Positions 19,399 to 28,936 of a stretch of DNA of 64,000 nucleotides are shown piece by piece (the first letter of the stretch is position 1; the number at the start of each line of letters is the position of its first letter). Source of the stretch: Marinomonas maritima (GTDB lineage: Bacteria > Pseudomonadota > Gammaproteobacteria > Pseudomonadales > Marinomonadaceae). The position numbers and the translations under genes were made by a program. Below the pieces are notes generated by a model that did no database searches, was not told the origin of the DNA, and worked only from the letters and a program-made list of their open reading frames with translations. Location of the stretch: assembly GCF_024435075.2 (NCBI RefSeq), contig NZ_JAMZEG020000003.1:434001-498000 (forward strand), given 5' to 3'.

Positions 19399-19989
19399 TT
19401 AATGTAATGAATTCTTCTTGGTATGATCCACATCGGGATTGATAGCATGATGTTCTGTGTACATCATCATCGCTGACAATCTCACGTATTCAACCAATTC
19501 AGTTAAGTCTGCTTCATTGTCATTGCTGTCTTCAAGAGCACGCATTTCGGCTTGCATACCCGATATATTGGCAAAGTCACGAAGGATTTGTTTGGTTTCA
19601 TCCGACAAAGTATTTTTTTGCCCAGATAAGCCATAGCCTGCTAAAAAGCCATGCGCCCATTGCGATAAGGTCACACCTCTTTCGCACAAATCGGCATCTT
19701 CATCTGAAATACTCGGCACAAGCGCAAACTCACCATTTTGAAGCAGAGTCAGCGTCGCGGTATAAAGCTCAACGATAACCACACGGCTAGCGTCTTCTTT
19801 CCACCCTTCAATATCACAAAACTCCACCACCATGGTAAGCCAATCTTCCAATGGCAAAGTCACACCAGAAGCCAGGTAGCCACACAATTGACCGTGTAAT
19901 TCTGACGGCGAGGCCGTAATGGATTCTGTAACAAAAACATCGGCGATCAAATCGAAGTCCAACGCATCTTTTAACATTTCTGTGGACAT
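19399..19989 (-). CDS. ygfB: UPF0149 family protein (YgfB-like)
   Basis: A 196-residue acidic protein of the UPF0149/YgfB family. Family features seen are the ASPSELHGQLCGYLASG segment near the N-terminus and WAHGFLAGYGLSG in the second half. Conserved gene order ygfB-pepP-ubi supports the assignment. The biochemical role of the E. coli protein is not firmly established; the Pseudomonas aeruginosa homologue has been reported to affect ampDh3 expression. No catalytic motif is visible. Confidence 0.9.
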   Translation of the reverse strand: MSTEMLKDALDFDLIADVFVTESITASPSELHGQLCGYLASGVTLPLEDWLTMVVEFCDIEGWKEDASRVVIVELYTATLTLLQNGEFALVPSISDEDADLCERGVTLSQWAHGFLAGYGLSGQKNTLSDETKQILRDFANISGMQAEMRALEDSNDNEADLTELVEYVRLSAMMMYTEHHAINPDVDHTKKNSLH

Positions 19990-20019
19990 ATAATGTCTGC
20001 CTATTTCTGTTCAATTCAT

Positions 20020-20049
20020 AAAAAAATAAGCCGCACCTAATGGCGCGGC
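20020..20049 (-). terminator. Intrinsic terminator of folD
   Basis: On the minus strand an 8-bp stem (GCCGCGCC with GGTGCGGC, one G-T pair) around the loop ATTA is followed by TTATTTTTT. It lies between folD and ygfB. Confidence 0.75.
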
Positions 20050-20115
20050 CTTTCTGTCCCATTTTTCGACTCTATATCAATAATATGGGGCAGCGATACA
20101 AACCTTTCAAGCCCA

Positions 20116-20958
20116 TTAGCCTAGTTGTTTAAGGCCAGACTCTAGCGTTTGCAAAATCAGTGTATTAATCGTCATTGGTCCAACACCGCCTGGAACTGGT
20201 GTATAAGCCGTAATGCGGTCAACTAAAGGCGCAAGCTCAATATCACCGACGCCACCAGGGTGATAACCCGCATCAACCACAACCGCGCCGTCTTTGATCC
20301 ATTCAGCTTTGATGAACTCAGGTTTACCCACTGCCCCAACAATAACGTCGGCTTGTTTTACAAACTCAGATAAATTTTGCGTACGAGAATGGCAAATAGT
20401 GACGGTAGCGTTGGCATTCAACATCATCATTGCCATAGGTTTACCCAAAATCGGGCTGCGACCAACCACAACAACATGCTTACCTTCTAGATTTACGTCA
20501 TAGGCTTCAAGTAAACGCATGATACCAGCAGGCGTTGCCGCGCCGTAAGCCGGTTCTTTCATCGCCATACGACCAAAGCCAAGACAAGTAACACCATCAA
20601 CGTCTTTATGAGCCGCAATCGCATCAAAGCAAAGGCGTTCGTCAACTTGTGCTGGCACCGGATGTTGCAGCAAAATGCCGTGTACATCTGGGTTATTATT
20701 CAATTCATTGATTTTGGTTAAAAGCTGCTCTGTCGTCGTAGTTTCTGGCAATTCAATTGCCATAGAATCCATACCTACTCGACGACAAGCGTTGCCTTTC
20801 ATTTTTACATAAGTGGCTGATGCTGGATCAGCACCCACTAAAATGGTCGCTAAAATTGGCGTGCGGCCGGTACGCTCTTTAAGCTCGGCAACTTGAGCTT
20901 GTAAGCGGTTTTCAGTTTCTTTGGCGCAAAGTTTGCCGTCAAGAACCAGTGCTGTCAT
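20116..20958 (-). CDS. folD: Bifunctional methylenetetrahydrofolate dehydrogenase / methenyltetrahydrofolate cyclohydrolase
   Basis: FolD interconverts 5,10-methylene-, 5,10-methenyl- and 10-formyltetrahydrofolate. The start is set at the ATG at 20958 (MTALVLDGKLCAKE), preceded by GGAG at 8 nt; the frame is open 15 more codons without family similarity. The resulting 280 residues fit the family. The substrate site shows SATYVKMKGNACRRVGM with the catalytic lysine, followed by HGILLQHPVPAQ. The Rossmann motif is VVVGRSPILGKPMAMM, and the C-terminus has PVPGGVGPMTINTL. It appears monocistronic. Confidence 0.96.
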   Translation of the reverse strand: MTALVLDGKLCAKETENRLQAQVAELKERTGRTPILATILVGADPASATYVKMKGNACRRVGMDSMAIELPETTTTEQLLTKINELNNNPDVHGILLQHPVPAQVDERLCFDAIAAHKDVDGVTCLGFGRMAMKEPAYGAATPAGIMRLLEAYDVNLEGKHVVVVGRSPILGKPMAMMMLNANATVTICHSRTQNLSEFVKQADVIVGAVGKPEFIKAEWIKDGAVVVDAGYHPGGVGDIELAPLVDRITAYTPVPGGVGPMTINTLILQTLESGLKQLG

Positions 20959-21078
20959 GAATGAGCTCCAGTAAAAATAGAGTGATGTATGAGGGAGGCG
21001 CATTATACCTCAACTTTTGATCCGATACGCAGTGCCAAATCCAATTTGTTCGGCAAAACCCCAATCTTCGCGTTTGCT

Positions 21079-22803
21079 TTAAGCGGGCTCTAAATAGTCC
21101 ACTAACAACTGCAAATTACGTTGACCTCGAAACTCATTGATATCCAGTTTATAAACCAGACGCGCTTGTGGCGACTTGTCATTGGGCCATTTTTCCAGAT
21201 CCACAAAAAAACTGATCGCGTCTAATAAAAGACCGCTTTTTGGTTCACGCACCATCAATTTAAGATGCTTTTCGCCAACAATCCGCTGCTGCAAGATATC
21301 AAATACACCATCAAAGCAAGGCTCTGGAAACATCTGCCCCCAAGGCCCAGACAACCTAACTTGCTCTGCAAAACTCAAACTAAAGTCTTCTGGGGCTAGA
21401 GGTCCATCCGTCATAAGCGTCGCCTCTAGCTGCTCAGGTGTTACCCATTCAGTAATGATCGCATCAAACGCCAAACGAAATGCGTCATAATGAGATTCTT
21501 TAATCGACATACCTGCCGCCATAGCATGACCGCCAAACTTGCTCAGCAATTGCGGATAACGCTTGGCTAATAAATCTAAAGCATCCCGAATATGAACGCC
21601 GGGAATAGAACGAGCTGAACCTTTTAGTTCATCTTCACCGACTCGGGCAAACGCAATCACAGGGCGATGGCATTTGTCTTTCATCCGAGAAGCTAGAATC
21701 CCAATGACGCCCTGATGCCAATCCGCATCGTAAAAGCACATACCATTGGGCATGTCTTGTTCATCATCTAATAATGAAACCAACACTAATTCGGCTTGTT
21801 CTTTCATATCCGACTCGATCACTTTACGCTCACGGTTAAACTGATCGAGCTGCTGAGCATATTGGCGAGCTTGATGTGGATGCACCGCCAACAAACATTC
21901 AATGCCAACCGACATATCATCAAGGCGACCCGCCGCGTTTAGCCTTGGCCCAACAACAAAACCCAAGTCAGATGCTTTTAATTGGGTATGATCTCGATGA
22001 CCCACCTCTAATAAAGCTAAGATACCAGGTCGTGCTAAGCCCGCTTGTATACGCTTAATGCCTTGTTGTACCAAAATTCGGTTGTTGGCATCCAAAGGCA
22101 CCACATCGGCCACCGTTCCCAAAGCAACCAAATCCAAATAGTCAGCCATTTTCGGCTCAGGAATATGCTGCTCAATGAACCAATTTCGATGCTTTAATTC
22201 TGCGCGAAGTGCCGTCATCACATAAAATATAACCCCAACACCCGCTAAGTTTTTACTTGGAAAGCCACATCCAGGATGATTTGGGTTCACGATGGCATCG
22301 GCCATTGGTAAGCTATCACCGGGTAAATGATGATCGGTTACCACCACCTTCATACCATAAGACTTTGCGGCTAATACACCATCGATACTGGCAATACCAT
22401 TATCGACCGTCACCAATACCGCCGGCTCTCTTTCTTTCGCCACCTCGACAATTTCTGGCGTCAGTCCATAACCAAATTCAAAACGATTTGGCACCAAATA
22501 GTCTGGCGAAATTGCCCCCATTGCCTCCAGAGCAAGAATACCAAGGCTGGTGCTAGTCGCGCCATCAGCATCAAAGTCTCCAACAATTAAGATTTTCTGC
22601 CCTGCCTCAATCGCATCCGCCAAAATACTTGCCGCTGTTTTTAAATCAAATAACGAATCCGGCCTTAATAAATGCGGCAGACGGTAATCTAATTCTCGGC
22701 CAGAATATACGCCACGCGCTAAAAAAATACGCCGTAAGCTCGAAGGCATGTCCACAGGTAAATCGTCATCACCTGCATGAAAAGATCGGTGTCTTATACG
22801 CAT
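21079..22803 (-). CDS. recJ: Single-stranded-DNA-specific exonuclease RecJ
   Basis: RecJ is the 5'-3' exonuclease of the RecF pathway and mismatch repair. The start is placed at the ATG at 22803 (MRIRHRSFHAGDDDLP), giving 574 residues (E. coli 577); an upstream extension of 18 codons looks unrelated. DHH-family motifs are all present: I in IVGDFDADGATST, II in VTVDNGIAS, III in VVTDHHLPGD, IV in LDLVALGTVADVVPL. The DHHA1 motif GGHAMAAGMSI follows, and a C-terminal OB-like domain ends the protein. In Pseudomonas recJ is near thrC and hom; here three other genes are inserted between them. Confidence 0.96.
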   Translation of the reverse strand: MRIRHRSFHAGDDDLPVDMPSSLRRIFLARGVYSGRELDYRLPHLLRPDSLFDLKTAASILADAIEAGQKILIVGDFDADGATSTSLGILALEAMGAISPDYLVPNRFEFGYGLTPEIVEVAKEREPAVLVTVDNGIASIDGVLAAKSYGMKVVVTDHHLPGDSLPMADAIVNPNHPGCGFPSKNLAGVGVIFYVMTALRAELKHRNWFIEQHIPEPKMADYLDLVALGTVADVVPLDANNRILVQQGIKRIQAGLARPGILALLEVGHRDHTQLKASDLGFVVGPRLNAAGRLDDMSVGIECLLAVHPHQARQYAQQLDQFNRERKVIESDMKEQAELVLVSLLDDEQDMPNGMCFYDADWHQGVIGILASRMKDKCHRPVIAFARVGEDELKGSARSIPGVHIRDALDLLAKRYPQLLSKFGGHAMAAGMSIKESHYDAFRLAFDAIITEWVTPEQLEATLMTDGPLAPEDFSLSFAEQVRLSGPWGQMFPEPCFDGVFDILQQRIVGEKHLKLMVREPKSGLLLDAISFFVDLEKWPNDKSPQARLVYKLDINEFRGQRNLQLLVDYLEPA

Positions 22804-22987
22804 AGAAATACTCAAAAAAACAAATTTTCTTATAATAAAAGCAAAGAAGGGTAACACAATTGTATTATCGAAATTTACGGAAAGGTGATTAAATAATAGT
22901 AGCTATTGGCATTTTTTTGCTAAATTATCAAAGTCAGTCTATATATTTTGAATGAAGTAGCATCAACCAACTATTCTAGGATGAAAG

Positions 22988-25371
22988 ATGGCCTTATCAA
23001 TTAAAACACGTTTGATCACAATGGGCACCTTGCTAGCAGTGGTGCCAACCATAATTGCAGGATTAATTTTAAGTCAAAATGCACTAGACAAAGGAACAGA
23101 TGCTCTCGTGCAAAGCACTAAAAAACAGCTAATTCTCTCAAGAGACCTTACTGCTCAATCAATCGAGACATATTTTTCCTTTATTGAAAAACAGGTCATC
23201 AGCCTATCTCAAAATAACAGCACAGTGGCGGCAGCAAAAGCATTCTCTGACGCTTTCATTGACTATTCTAAAGACAGCACTGACGAAAAAAACTGACTAA
23301 TTACTATACTAATCAGTTTGATAAAAACTATCAGAGCCTAAACGCAGCTAAATCAAGCAAACCAGACGGGCTGTTGGCAAAACTGAGTCCTGTAGCCAAA
23401 GCTATTCAAACAACTTACATAGCCAATAACCCTGCACCACTTGGTGAAAAAGATACGTTAAATAAAGCGGGGGATGGTTCTGCATACGACAAAATACACC
23501 AAGAATTTCACCCTATGTTCCATCAATTCCAAAAAGAATTTGGCTTCTACGATATTTTTATTGCCGATGCCAAAACAGGTCATGTCATCTACAGCGTTTT
23601 CAAAGAACTCGACTTTGGAACATCTTTGATATCTGGACCGTACAAAGATACTGGACTGGCAAGTGCTTTTAAAAATGCCATTACTGGTAATAAACAATCT
23701 GCTACGTACCTAACTAAATTCGCACCTTATGGCCCATCCTACAATGCGCAAGCTTCTTTCATCTCATCACCCATTTTTAGTAACGGAAAGATCGTTGCTG
23801 TGCTCATTTTTCAAATGCCAATTGATAAAATCGATGACGTAATGACGCACGGTCAAACTTGGGAGAAAAACGGCTTAGGAAAAACAGGACAGACTTATCT
23901 TGTTGATCATAACAAAATGATGGATAGCAACGACCGTTCACTATTGCAAAATAAAGCCGCGTATTTAGAGAAAATTAAAGTATTAAATTTACCAAATAGT
24001 TCGATTGATGAAATTAATAGTCGCAATACAACTATTGGCCTTGTAAAAGTGAGTGGCACTGCCGTTAATGAAGCTATTGCAGGAAAAGAAGGCTTTACTA
24101 TTGATATAAACTACCTTGGTGAACACTCTTTAAGTGCCTACAAACCACTCAAAATTAATGATATGAATCTGATAATCATTAGTGAAGAAAGCCAGTCAGA
24201 AGCATTTGAGCCGATGATAAGCTTAAGAAACAGTATCTATAAAACCCTTATCATCGTCTCTATCATTGCATTAATTGTAGGTGGATTACTAGGCCTTCTT
24301 CTATCCAGAGTTATCGTTCGCCCTATTGATGACATGGTCAAAATGATGCATGACATAGCCGAAGGAGAAGGCGACCTTACTCAGCGCTTACCAATCAAAA
24401 GTCAATATGAACTGGCAGAGTTGGCGAGGGGTATTAACTTATTTATCAATCACATTGATAAAACATTTTCGTCTATTCTATCTTCTGTCATTCGACTAAA
24501 ACCTATTTCGGAAGACATGGCAGATGTAAATAGTAGGCTTGCAGCGGCAACTAACCAACAGAAACACCAAGCCGATAAAGTAAACGGCTGCTTGTCTGAA
24601 ACCAATGAATCTACTAAAAGAGTGGAAGTAGAGCTTGAACAGATTAGCAAAGCTTCAACGCAAGGCAATATTATTGCGAATGACAGTGGACAAGTAGTAA
24701 ATAAAGTAGCGATCACAATGAAAGAACTGTCGGTTGATATTACTCAAGCCGTTGACGCTCTTTCTAAATTAAAAGGAGATACCGACCGGATTGCAGGCAT
24801 TATTGACGTCATCAATAGCATTGCAGAACAAACCAACCTATTAGCATTAAATGCTGCAATAGAAGCTGCCCGGGCGGGTGAAGCTGGCCGTGGCTTCGCT
24901 GTCGTAGCCGATGAAGTTCGCTCCCTAGCCTCTAAAACTCGCCAATCTACTGACGAGGTTGCCAGCATGGTTGGTGCGATTCAAAGCGGCACAATGGAAG
25001 TGGTCAAGCGCATGGAAACCAGTAAATCCAATGCAGAACAGTCTTCGGCACATGTTCAAGACGCAACCCAATCTTTGTCTCAAGTTAAAATGGCAATGGA
25101 TACTATCTCGGAAAAAGTAACAAATATCGCTACTGCAATTACCAGTCAACAAAATAATTTTGTGGATGTGACCTCTCACTATCATCAGATGAGAAAGAGC
25201 TTCGTTGAAATCAATGAGCAGACAGAACACTCAATCACGGTTGGTAAGGACGTCATTCAACTGTCCGAAAACATTATGGTACACATTAATCGTTTTCAGG
25301 TAACCGATAAAAATTGGTCAACTGATCGAAGAGACCTTACCCGTCCTGTCATGGACAAAAAAGAAAGCTAA
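22988..25371 (+). pseudogene. Methyl-accepting chemotaxis protein, interrupted by a -1 frameshift
   Basis: A chemoreceptor in two frames. The first 102 codons (22988-23296) hold the N-terminal membrane segment MGTLLAVVPTIIAGLIL and the start of a periplasmic Cache-type sensor. Translation in that frame ends at TGA 23294-23296, directly after GAA-AAA-AAC. From that point the -1 frame continues without a break (LTNYYTNQFDKNYQSL...) to 25371. It contains the rest of the sensor, a second membrane helix (TLIIVSIIALIVGGLLGLLL), HAMP, and the signalling tip EQTNLLALNAAIEAARAGEA. Joined, it would be about 794 residues. The break is on an A7 run; it may be a homopolymer error, a real lesion, phase variation or programmed frameshifting. 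The ligand is unknown. Confidence 0.88.
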
Positions 25372-25425
25372 ACGATAAAAACCCTGTATTAATAAGACTA
25401 AACAAGCAAAGACAAGATACAAAAC

Positions 25426-25467
25426 AACCTTCTTGGTTTCTAAATAAAGAGACCAAGAAGGTTTTTT
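25426..25467 (+). terminator. Terminator after the chemoreceptor gene
   Basis: A 12-bp perfect stem, AACCTTCTTGGT with ACCAAGAAGGTT, a 14-nt loop and a TTTTTT tail. It also lies downstream of the convergent diguanylate cyclase gene and may serve both. Confidence 0.88.
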
Positions 25468-25496
25468 AATACCTTAAAAATCATTCGAGATGTCAG

Positions 25497-26600
25497 TTAA
25501 CCTTTTCGTGTCTGATTTCGACCTGCGCGTTTCGCACTATACAAACGATTATCGGCAAGGGTTATTGTTTCTCTTAATGACGTAAATTCATTCATCGTGG
25601 CCACACCAAAACTCAGCGTCATACGAAACTTTTGATCCAAATATACAAACTCATGTTCTTCTACTTCCTGCCGAATGGATTCAGCTAAGTTAAAAGCATC
25701 AAGCTCTGTACAATCACATACAGCAACCAAAAACTCTTCACCTCCCCAACGAGAAGCCAATCCTCCTTTTGGCAGAGGTTTTTGAATAATCTTGCCCAAC
25801 TCAGCTAAAGCGTAATCACCGACATCATGACCATACTCATCATTTATACGCTTAAAAAAGTCTACATCCGCCAATAATAAGTGATAGCTGGTATAAGTCG
25901 TGCCTTCTAAGCGTTGCATCATTCCTCTGCGGTTTAACAGTTCTGTCAAGGCGTCCGTATTAGCAACCAATTTAAGTTTTGCCGTCGTCTCTTTTAACTC
26001 TTGATTAGAGCGAGACATCGAATATTCATAAATGGCAGAAAGAAAAATAACAACCAAAAATGAAAATAGGATTCTAGATTTTAACGTAGGGTGGTAATCA
26101 GGCTCGACAAAATGACTGTCCATGAAGAACATAACAATCACTAGCGCTAGGGTAAAAAACCCAAGTTCTATCAGACCTCGCTTCAGACCATGTAAGAATA
26201 AAGCCACAGCAGGAAGACAATAAACCCAAACATGCCCAGTACCATGTACGCCACCCGTATAAATGAGATAAACCATCAATATATACAAAGGGTAAATAAC
26301 AAAATTACCAGACACGGAATGATTATGAGTGTAACGCAAATAAATATGATTCATCGAATACAAAAAAGCGATGAAAATCAGCACTACACCGAGGACAACC
26401 TCTCCCTCATACAATGAAGAAAGGCCTAAAGGGAGCGTAAAAAGAACACCGACAGTCGCAAAAAGATTAACAATAAAAACTCGACGAGCATCCTCAGAGA
26501 ACGCACCTTCATTTTTACCAACATAGAAAAATGTCAGCCAAGTAGACATCGTCTTATCTTTTATTCTATTTGTTTTAATGCGACTTACTTTTTTCGCCAT
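25497..26600 (-). CDS. Membrane-bound diguanylate cyclase (GGDEF)
   Basis: A 367-residue protein with about six N-terminal membrane helices (residues 40-195) and a C-terminal GGDEF domain (about 205-365). The domain opens NTDALTELLNRRGM and has DVDFFKRINDEYGHDVGD with the metal and substrate residues. An intact active site GGEEF is at 286-290, so c-di-GMP synthesis is expected. The inhibitory RxxD site is not conserved (PKGG at that position), which suggests little product inhibition. The membrane part resembles other integral sensor domains of unknown ligand. It is convergent with the chemoreceptor gene. Confidence 0.92.
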   Translation of the reverse strand: MAKKVSRIKTNRIKDKTMSTWLTFFYVGKNEGAFSEDARRVFIVNLFATVGVLFTLPLGLSSLYEGEVVLGVVLIFIAFLYSMNHIYLRYTHNHSVSGNFVIYPLYILMVYLIYTGGVHGTGHVWVYCLPAVALFLHGLKRGLIELGFFTLALVIVMFFMDSHFVEPDYHPTLKSRILFSFLVVIFLSAIYEYSMSRSNQELKETTAKLKLVANTDALTELLNRRGMMQRLEGTTYTSYHLLLADVDFFKRINDEYGHDVGDYALAELGKIIQKPLPKGGLASRWGGEEFLVAVCDCTELDAFNLAESIRQEVEEHEFVYLDQKFRMTLSFGVATMNEFTSLRETITLADNRLYSAKRAGRNQTRKG

Positions 26601-26729
26601 CTATATTCTCTGATCTAGACAATCAAATCGTTACTTTACGAATAGACTTAATCCTACAGCAAAGTCTAAAATAGCTCCCTCTCTAATGCCACTCAGTTAC
26701 AAATAACAACATTTCATGTATTTAACACC

Positions 26730-27449
26730 CTAAATTGGGTATAGACGCGACAATAATACAGGGACAACTGTTTCTACTTTTAAAATACGATCACCTAAAT
26801 GAACAGACTCCATACCAGCCTCGTGCCACTTATCTACTTCGAATTCATTCCATCCTCCTTCCGGCCCAAGCGCGAGAACACACGGTTTTTGTATATCGAT
26901 AGGGCAGCGTTTAGCTAAGTAAGGGTGGGCTAACAAGCCCACTTTATCCATCAGCAACGCCGGCAACTGATCTTCAACAAAGGGGCGAAATCTTGGTATC
27001 AAAGACCATGTCGGCATGACGGTGTCTTTTGCTTGCTCAAGCCCTTCAAGCAAACACTGTTGAATAGACTCAGTTTGTAACACAGGGCTCTGCCAATAAC
27101 TTTTTTCCACCTTCGCAGAATGAATTAAATACAACTCCTTCACGCCCATTGCGGCAATGTTCTGCAAAGTTCGCTTAAGCATGTTGGGTCTAGGCAATGC
27201 CATTACCAAAATCATGGGTAACGGTTGAGGCGCAGGAATAGACAAACAAACAGAATGAATATACCCCAGCCGGTCTTCTTTCGGTGGTTCATACACTCCC
27301 TCGCCTATCTTTCCATTCAATATTCCCACTCTCAGCACATCGCCCTGCTTTGCTTTGATCACTTTCGAAATATGAGTTTGCTGCCGAGTATTTAGAGCAT
27401 ACTGGCCAGAATCTAATGTGTTTTTTGGGTCTAATAAAATGAGATTCAT
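26730..27449 (-). CDS. rsmE: 16S rRNA (uracil(1498)-N3)-methyltransferase
   Basis: RsmE methylates N3 of U1498 in 16S rRNA. The 239-residue protein has an N-terminal PUA-like domain and a C-terminal SPOUT (knotted) domain. Knot motifs are LALGPEGGWNEFEVDKW and the C-terminal LGDRILKVETVVPVLLSRL; the MALPRPNMLKRTLQNIAAMG segment is typical. It lies downstream of thrC on the same strand but a terminator-like hairpin separates them. Confidence 0.94.
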   Translation of the reverse strand: MNLILLDPKNTLDSGQYALNTRQQTHISKVIKAKQGDVLRVGILNGKIGEGVYEPPKEDRLGYIHSVCLSIPAPQPLPMILVMALPRPNMLKRTLQNIAAMGVKELYLIHSAKVEKSYWQSPVLQTESIQQCLLEGLEQAKDTVMPTWSLIPRFRPFVEDQLPALLMDKVGLLAHPYLAKRCPIDIQKPCVLALGPEGGWNEFEVDKWHEAGMESVHLGDRILKVETVVPVLLSRLYPI

Positions 27450-27475
27450 ATGAGGGGCATGTAAAAGAGGAAAGA

Positions 27476-27500
27476 AACGGCCAGTTATTAATTGGCCGTT
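27476..27500 (-). terminator. Hairpin terminator after thrC
   Basis: AACGGCCA pairs with TGGCCGTT around a 9-nt loop. Read on the minus strand it is followed by TTTCTTTCC, a moderate T-rich tail. It lies between thrC and rsmE. Confidence 0.6.
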
Positions 27501-27537
27501 GTTACTGTTGCTAGATAATTCCTAGCCAAATCGTAAG

Positions 27538-28923
27538 TTATATTTTTTGCGTTACAAAAGCTTGAACGTCGCTCAGGCTATTATCAAGCACAGTGTAGGA
27601 TTCCTCTCGTTCGAAAAGATCTGCCATGTGTTCAGGCAACACCGGCGTTTCACAGCCTGCTTTTTCAACGGCTTCAGGAAATTTAACCGGATGCGCAGTG
27701 GCCAATGTAATCATTGGAACTGATTTGTCTTTCCAACAATGACGAGCGGCCTCAAGACCAATCGCCGTATGAGGGTCAAGCAAGTACTGAGTCTTAGCAA
27801 AAACATCCGCAATCACGTCACACGTTTTTTCATCGTCCACTTTATAGCTATCAAAGTTCTCTTTCACGAACGACCAGGCTTGATCATCAAGAGAAACATC
27901 GCCTTTATTAAAGCGAGCCATCAAATCATCAATCTTGGCACCATCACGACCATGAGCATCGAACAATAGGCGTTCGAAGTTGCTCGATACCATAATGTCC
28001 ATGCTTGGCGATAAAGTAACATTCAACGACTGACGACTCATGTCGTTCTGGGCAATCACACGATGCAAAATATCGTTCTTGTTTGTTGCTACCACGAGTT
28101 GATCAATTGGTAAGCCCATTTTTTTCGCCAAATATCCGGCAAAAATATCGCCGAAATTCCCCGTTGGAACCGAGAAAGATACCTTACGATGAGGCGCGCC
28201 AAGCGACAAAGCAGACGAAAAATAATAAACAATCTGAGCCATAATACGCGCCCAATTAATCGAGTTAACCGCACCCAGCTTGGCGCCTTTCAAAAAAGAC
28301 TGATCGGCAAAGCTGGATTTCACCATACCTTGGCAATCATCAAAGTTACCTTTGACTGCAATATTAAACACATTATCATCGATCACCGTGGTCATTTGAC
28401 GACGCTGTACTTCTGATACACGTTGATAGGGATGTAAAATAAAAATACTAAGGTGTTCAGAATGACGACAACCTTCAATTGCAGCTGATCCAGTGTCTCC
28501 TGACGTCGCACCAAGAATCACAAGTTTTTCTTTGCGTTCAGACAGAACATAGTCCATCAAACGACCCAGTAGCTGCAATGCAAAATCTTTAAACGCCAGT
28601 GTTGGACCACGGAACAACTCAAGTATCCATTCGTTATTACCAACTTGAACCATCGGTGCAATCGATGAATGATTGAAGCTAGCATATGCATCGTCAATCA
28701 TTTTCTTAAATGCATCGGCAGGAATATCGCCTTCAACAAAGGGCCACATAATCTTAAAAGCGAGTGCTTGATAACTAAGGCTCGCCCATGATGCTATTTC
28801 TTCTTTGCTGTAATGTGGCAAGGTTTCCGGCACATACAAGCCACCATCATTCGCCAAACCAGCCAACAACACATCGCCAAAAGAAAGCGCAGGGGCTTTA
28901 CCACGAGTAGAAATGTACTTCAT
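27538..28923 (-). CDS. thrC: Threonine synthase
   Basis: ThrC converts O-phosphohomoserine to threonine with pyridoxal phosphate. The start is the ATG at 28923 (MKYISTRGKAPALSFGDVLL), which matches the family N-terminus. The 28 codons open upstream overlap hom and are not used. The protein is then 461 residues, the longer gammaproteobacterial/fungal type. The PLP lysine is Lys112 in GPTLAFKDFALQLLG, and the phosphate-binding region is LGATSGDTGSAAIEG. Thirteen bases separate it from hom, so the two threonine genes are one operon. thrB is not nearby. Confidence 0.96.
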   Translation of the reverse strand: MKYISTRGKAPALSFGDVLLAGLANDGGLYVPETLPHYSKEEIASWASLSYQALAFKIMWPFVEGDIPADAFKKMIDDAYASFNHSSIAPMVQVGNNEWILELFRGPTLAFKDFALQLLGRLMDYVLSERKEKLVILGATSGDTGSAAIEGCRHSEHLSIFILHPYQRVSEVQRRQMTTVIDDNVFNIAVKGNFDDCQGMVKSSFADQSFLKGAKLGAVNSINWARIMAQIVYYFSSALSLGAPHRKVSFSVPTGNFGDIFAGYLAKKMGLPIDQLVVATNKNDILHRVIAQNDMSRQSLNVTLSPSMDIMVSSNFERLLFDAHGRDGAKIDDLMARFNKGDVSLDDQAWSFVKENFDSYKVDDEKTCDVIADVFAKTQYLLDPHTAIGLEAARHCWKDKSVPMITLATAHPVKFPEAVEKAGCETPVLPEHMADLFEREESYTVLDNSLSDVQAFVTQKI

Positions 28924-28936
28924 ATTTTGCTCTCTC

